Positions 5,171 through 7,427 of a stretch of 7,427 nucleotides of DNA are shown piece by piece; position 1 is the stretch's first letter, and each line of letters opens with the position of its first letter. The notes under the pieces were generated by a model that made no database searches, was not told where the DNA came from, and saw only the letters and a list, made by a program, of their open reading frames with translations. The translations under genes were made by a program, and so were the position numbers. Source of the DNA: Rhodoferax sp. (GTDB lineage Bacteria; Pseudomonadota; Gammaproteobacteria; Burkholderiales; Burkholderiaceae_C); NCBI GenBank assembly GCA_028711355.1, contig JAQTSL010000183.1, forward strand, positions 1 through 7,427. Direction: 5' to 3'.

Positions 5171-6709
5171 TCAGCGTTTTCCGCCAAAAATGCCACCCAA
5201 AACGCCACGGATGATCTGGCGGCCCACTTCACGGCCAATCGAACTGGCGGCACTTTTGAAGAGCTGCTCGCCGACCGTGGTGCGCCGTCCGCCGCCGCCG
5301 TTCAACAGCCCACCCAGACTGCTACCCAGCCCATCAAACATACCGCCGGTCTGGGCCGGGGCCGGCGCAGCAGCCGGTGCCGCACCAGTGGCTGCGGTCG
5401 CCGTGGTCTGCCCGGTCGGTGCGGCACGGGTGTCGGCGCGGCCCTTGATTTTTTCAAACGCTGATTCGCGCTCCAGCGTCTTTTCATAGACACCCGCCAC
5501 GATCGAATTCTGGATCAACGCCTGGCGCTGCTCGGGCGTGATGGGGCCGATCTGGCTGGCCGGCGGCAACACATAGACGCGCTCGGTCGGGCTGGGGCGG
5601 CCTTTTTCGTCCAGCAAGCTGATCAGCGCCTCGCCCACCGCCAGTTCGGTGATGGCCGCGCCAATGTCCAGCCCGGGGTTGGGGCGCATGGTGTCGGCCG
5701 CACTTTTGACGGCTTTCTGGTCGCGCGGGGTGAAGGCGCGCAGCGCGTGTTGCACCCGGTTACCCAACTGCGCCAGCACGCTGTCGGGGATGTCCTGCGG
5801 GTTTTGTGTGACGAAATACACGCCTACGCCCTTGCTGCGCACCAGTCGCACCACCAGCTCAATGCGCTCGATCAGCACTTTGGGAGCGTCGTTGAACAGC
5901 AGGTGGGCTTCGTCAAAAAAGAACACCAGTTTGGGCTTTTCCAGGTCGCCCACCTCGGGCAAATTCTCAAACAGTTCACTCAGCAGCCACAGCAAAAAGG
6001 TGCTGTACAGGCGTGGCGCGTTCATCAGCTTGTCAGCGGCCAGGATGTTGATCATGCCGCGACCCGCACTATCGGTCTGCATCAGGTCGTCAATGTTGAG
6101 CATCGGCTCGCCAAAAAACTTGTTGCCGCCCTGGGCTTCAATCTGCATCAGGCCGCGCTGGATGGCGCCGATGCTGGCGGCGCTGATGTTGCCGTATTCG
6201 GTGGTAAAGCTCGATGCGTTGTCGCCCACGTGCTGGCACATGGCACGCAGGTCTTTCATGTCCAGCAACGCCAAGCCAGCGTCGTCGGCAATCCTGAACA
6301 CCAGTTGCAACACACCGGCCTGGGTGTCGTTCAGGTTAAGCATACGCGCCAGCAGCAGCGGGCCCAGATCGCTCACGGTAGCGCGCACCGGGTGGCCTTG
6401 TTCGCCGAAGACGTCCCACAGAGTGGTTGAAAATGCTGCGTATTCGGGAGCTGGTAGCGCTCGCTCAGCAAGCACCCTGGCCAGTTTTGGCGTAGCACTG
6501 CCGGCGCCTGCGAGACCGGTCAGGTCGCCCTTGATGTCGGCCAGGAACACCGGCACGCCAATCTTGGCAAAGCCTTCGGCCAGGGTTTGCAGGGTGATGG
6601 TTTTGCCGGTGCCGGTGGCGCCGGTGATCAACCCGTGGCGGTTGGCCTTGTCGGGCTGCAGGAAACATTGGGTTTGCCCGTGCTGGGCGATCAGAATGGG
6701 TTCGGGCAT
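5171..6709 (-). CDS. HerA-like ATPase, DUF853/YjgR family
   Basis: This is a 512-residue P-loop ATPase of the HerA/FtsK superfamily, close in length and pattern to E. coli YjgR. HerA proper is a hexameric DNA translocase working with NurA nuclease, but no nurA is seen here and the cellular role of this subfamily is not established. Walker A is GATGTGKT (30-37) and Walker B is LVFFFDEAH (261-269, D266/E267). VYFVTQNPQDIPDSVLAQLGNRVQHALRAFTP (297-328) holds the sensor-like Q/N and the conserved 'LGNRVQHALRAFTP' block of the family. Residues about 425-456 form an Ala/Pro/Thr-rich linker, followed by a Gly-rich, basic C-terminus (about 457-512) with an amphipathic segment. The ATG at 6709 has GAGG five bases upstream. 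It is divergent from yebC and upstream of upp. Confidence 0.93.
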   Translation of the reverse strand: MPEPILIAQHGQTQCFLQPDKANRHGLITGATGTGKTITLQTLAEGFAKIGVPVFLADIKGDLTGLAGAGSATPKLARVLAERALPAPEYAAFSTTLWDVFGEQGHPVRATVSDLGPLLLARMLNLNDTQAGVLQLVFRIADDAGLALLDMKDLRAMCQHVGDNASSFTTEYGNISAASIGAIQRGLMQIEAQGGNKFFGEPMLNIDDLMQTDSAGRGMINILAADKLMNAPRLYSTFLLWLLSELFENLPEVGDLEKPKLVFFFDEAHLLFNDAPKVLIERIELVVRLVRSKGVGVYFVTQNPQDIPDSVLAQLGNRVQHALRAFTPRDQKAVKSAADTMRPNPGLDIGAAITELAVGEALISLLDEKGRPSPTERVYVLPPASQIGPITPEQRQALIQNSIVAGVYEKTLERESAFEKIKGRADTRAAPTGQTTATAATGAAPAAAPAPAQTGGMFDGLGSSLGGLLNGGGGRRTTVGEQLFKSAASSIGREVGRQIIRGVLGGIFGGKR

Positions 6710-6714
6710 ATCAA

Positions 6715-6718
6715 CCTC
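6715..6718 (-). promoter_or_regulatory. Ribosome binding site of the HerA-like gene
   Basis: On the - strand GAGG ends five bases before the ATG at 6709, in the context TTTGAGGTTGATATG. It supports the chosen start. Confidence 0.7.
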
Positions 6719-6733
6719 AAAAAGTACAATCGC

Positions 6734-6843
6734 CGGACTTGCACAAAATCGCCCCGGCGTCGTTGCGCCAACTTGCCGTACTAAGCGTACTAAGCGTACT
6801 GTCTGTCTTGGCGCGCCTAGCGGGGACGATTTTTTGCAAGTCC
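6734..6843. repeat. Long-stem palindromic element, copy B2
   Basis: GGACTTGCACAAAATCG at 6735-6751 pairs with 6827-6843 with a single mismatch. Then, past one bulged A (6826), CCCC 6752-6755 pairs with GGGG 6822-6825. Inside, GCGCCAA (6765-6771) pairs with TTGGCGC (6808-6814). The head shares GTCGTTG, CTTGCCGT-CTA, ACTGTCTG and GCGCCTAG with B1. The tip carries a 9-bp tandem duplication GTACTAAGC (6778-6786 and 6787-6795). It lies between the divergent HerA-like and yebC genes, ending 43 bp before yebC. No convincing sigma-70 promoter was found for either gene, although AT-rich sequence (6844-6870) follows on the yebC side. Confidence 0.87.
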
Positions 6844-6874
6844 CTAATAAGTGTAATAGCGTAACGAATTTTTC

Positions 6875-6880
6875 AAAGGA
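6875..6880 (+). promoter_or_regulatory. Ribosome binding site of yebC
   Basis: AAAGGA lies six bases before the GTG at 6887 and decides the start, since the protein then begins with the conserved MSGHSKWANIQHRK. Confidence 0.8.
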
Positions 6881-6886
6881 TTCCCC

Positions 6887-7427
6887 GTGTCAGGACACAG
6901 TAAATGGGCCAATATTCAGCACCGCAAGGGCCGTCAGGACGAAAAGCGGGGCAAGATTTGGACCCGCATCATCCGTGAAATCACCGTCGCCGCCCGTGCC
7001 GGTGGCGGCGACTTGTCGGCCAACCCGCGCCTGCGGCTGGCGGTTGACCGGGCCAAGGCGGCCAATATGCCGGCTGACCGCGTCAAGTACAACATTGACA
7101 AAGCCACTGGCAGCGTCGAAGGCATTACCTACGAAGAAATCCGCTACGAGGGCTACGGCATTGGCGGTGCGGCGATCATCGTCGATACCATGACCGACAA
7201 CCGGGTGCGCACCGTGGCCGAGGTGCGCCATGCGTTTGCCAAGTTTGGCGGCAACATGGGCACCGAGGGCTCGGTCGCGTTCCAGTTCAAACATTGCGGG
7301 CAAATCATTTTTGCCCCGGGTGTAAGCGAAGACAAGGTGCTGGAAGTGGCGCTGGAGTCGGGTGCCGAGGATGTCATTACTGACGACGACGGCGCGATTG
7401 AGGTGATCACCGCAGTGGCTGACTTCG
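6887..7427 (+). CDS. yebC: YebC/PmpR-family protein, N-terminal 180 residues (3' end outside window)
   Basis: The gene is open to the window edge (180 codons plus one base), while full-length members have about 240 residues. It starts with GTG at 6887 and gives MSGHSKWANIQHRKGRQDEKRGKIWTRII, the unmistakable YebC N-terminus, followed by ARAGGGDLSANPRLRLAVDRAKAANMP. The middle has IRYEGYGIGGAAIIVDTMTDNRVRT and VRHAFAKFGGNMGTEGSVAFQF, both strongly conserved in the family, then ESGAEDVITDDDGAIEVIT. YebC proteins are cytoplasmic. They are annotated as transcription regulators (PmpR in Pseudomonas), and more recent work links the family to translation. I cannot say which applies here. It is divergent from the HerA-like gene, with palindrome B2 in the shared upstream region. 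No anomaly was seen in the part present. Confidence 0.96.
   Translation, partial: MSGHSKWANIQHRKGRQDEKRGKIWTRIIREITVAARAGGGDLSANPRLRLAVDRAKAANMPADRVKYNIDKATGSVEGITYEEIRYEGYGIGGAAIIVDTMTDNRVRTVAEVRHAFAKFGGNMGTEGSVAFQFKHCGQIIFAPGVSEDKVLEVALESGAEDVITDDDGAIEVITAVADF

Noticed and set aside
5171..6709. HerA-NurA type DNA end-processing or antiviral (Sir2-HerA-like) system
   Set aside because: The ATPase is the standalone YjgR/DUF853 type and its neighbours are upp and yebC, with no nuclease or effector gene nearby.
6834..6859. Candidate yebC promoter: TTGCAA and TAATAG
   Set aside because: The spacing is only about 14 bases and TTGCAA is part of the B2 stem. It is too weak to call.
5649..7193. 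Long + strand open frame of 514 codons
   Set aside because: It is antisense to the HerA-like gene and then overlaps yebC in another frame. Its composition is that of a GC-rich shadow frame, with no recognisable domain.

Overview
The window looks like ordinary chromosome from a GC-rich betaproteobacterium, most likely Comamonadaceae (Rhodoferax/Polaromonas-like). This is inferred from the protein families and their style (NodI/NodJ-type ABC exporter, Coq7-type ubiquinone hydroxylase, DUF3422, YjgR-type HerA-like ATPase, YebC) and from small interspersed repeats of a kind I associate with that family. I could not run a search, so the genus is only a suggestion.

Layout. On the + strand, the C-terminal end of an ABC ATPase (1-207) is followed, after a 210-bp gap holding a 45-bp tandem repeat, by its NodJ-type permease (418-1263). 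A block of five genes on the - strand follows: coq7 (1445-2071), a DUF3422 membrane protein (2367-3758), a YdjA-like nitroreductase (3792-4394), upp (4490-5131) and a HerA-like ATPase (5171-6709). The + strand yebC gene (6887 to the window edge, incomplete) diverges from the HerA-like gene. The permease and coq7 converge.

How the genes relate. They do not form one pathway. The ATPase and permease should form one exporter. coq7 serves ubiquinone synthesis and upp serves uracil salvage. The nitroreductase, DUF3422 and HerA-like products have no firm physiological role. Only the DUF3422/nitroreductase pair (33-bp gap) and the upp/HerA-like pair (39-bp gap) are close enough to suggest shared transcripts.

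The most striking content is between the genes. Every intergenic gap except the 33-bp one contains a repeat. There are four families. (A) A roughly 110-bp multi-hairpin element has three copies (1313-1428, 2115-2226 and a right-truncated copy at 4408-4489), with compensatory base changes between the two full copies. (B) A roughly 105-bp long-stem palindrome has a conserved head but diverged arms (2238-2342 and 6734-6843). (C) A 45-bp tandem array lies at 241-416. (D) A small dispersed repeat has one copy that encodes the apparent N-terminus of the permease (418-470) and one that supplies the upp ribosome binding site (5132-5166). I found no convincing new enzymatic or defence system. The structured repeats and their effects on gene starts are the points worth following up.
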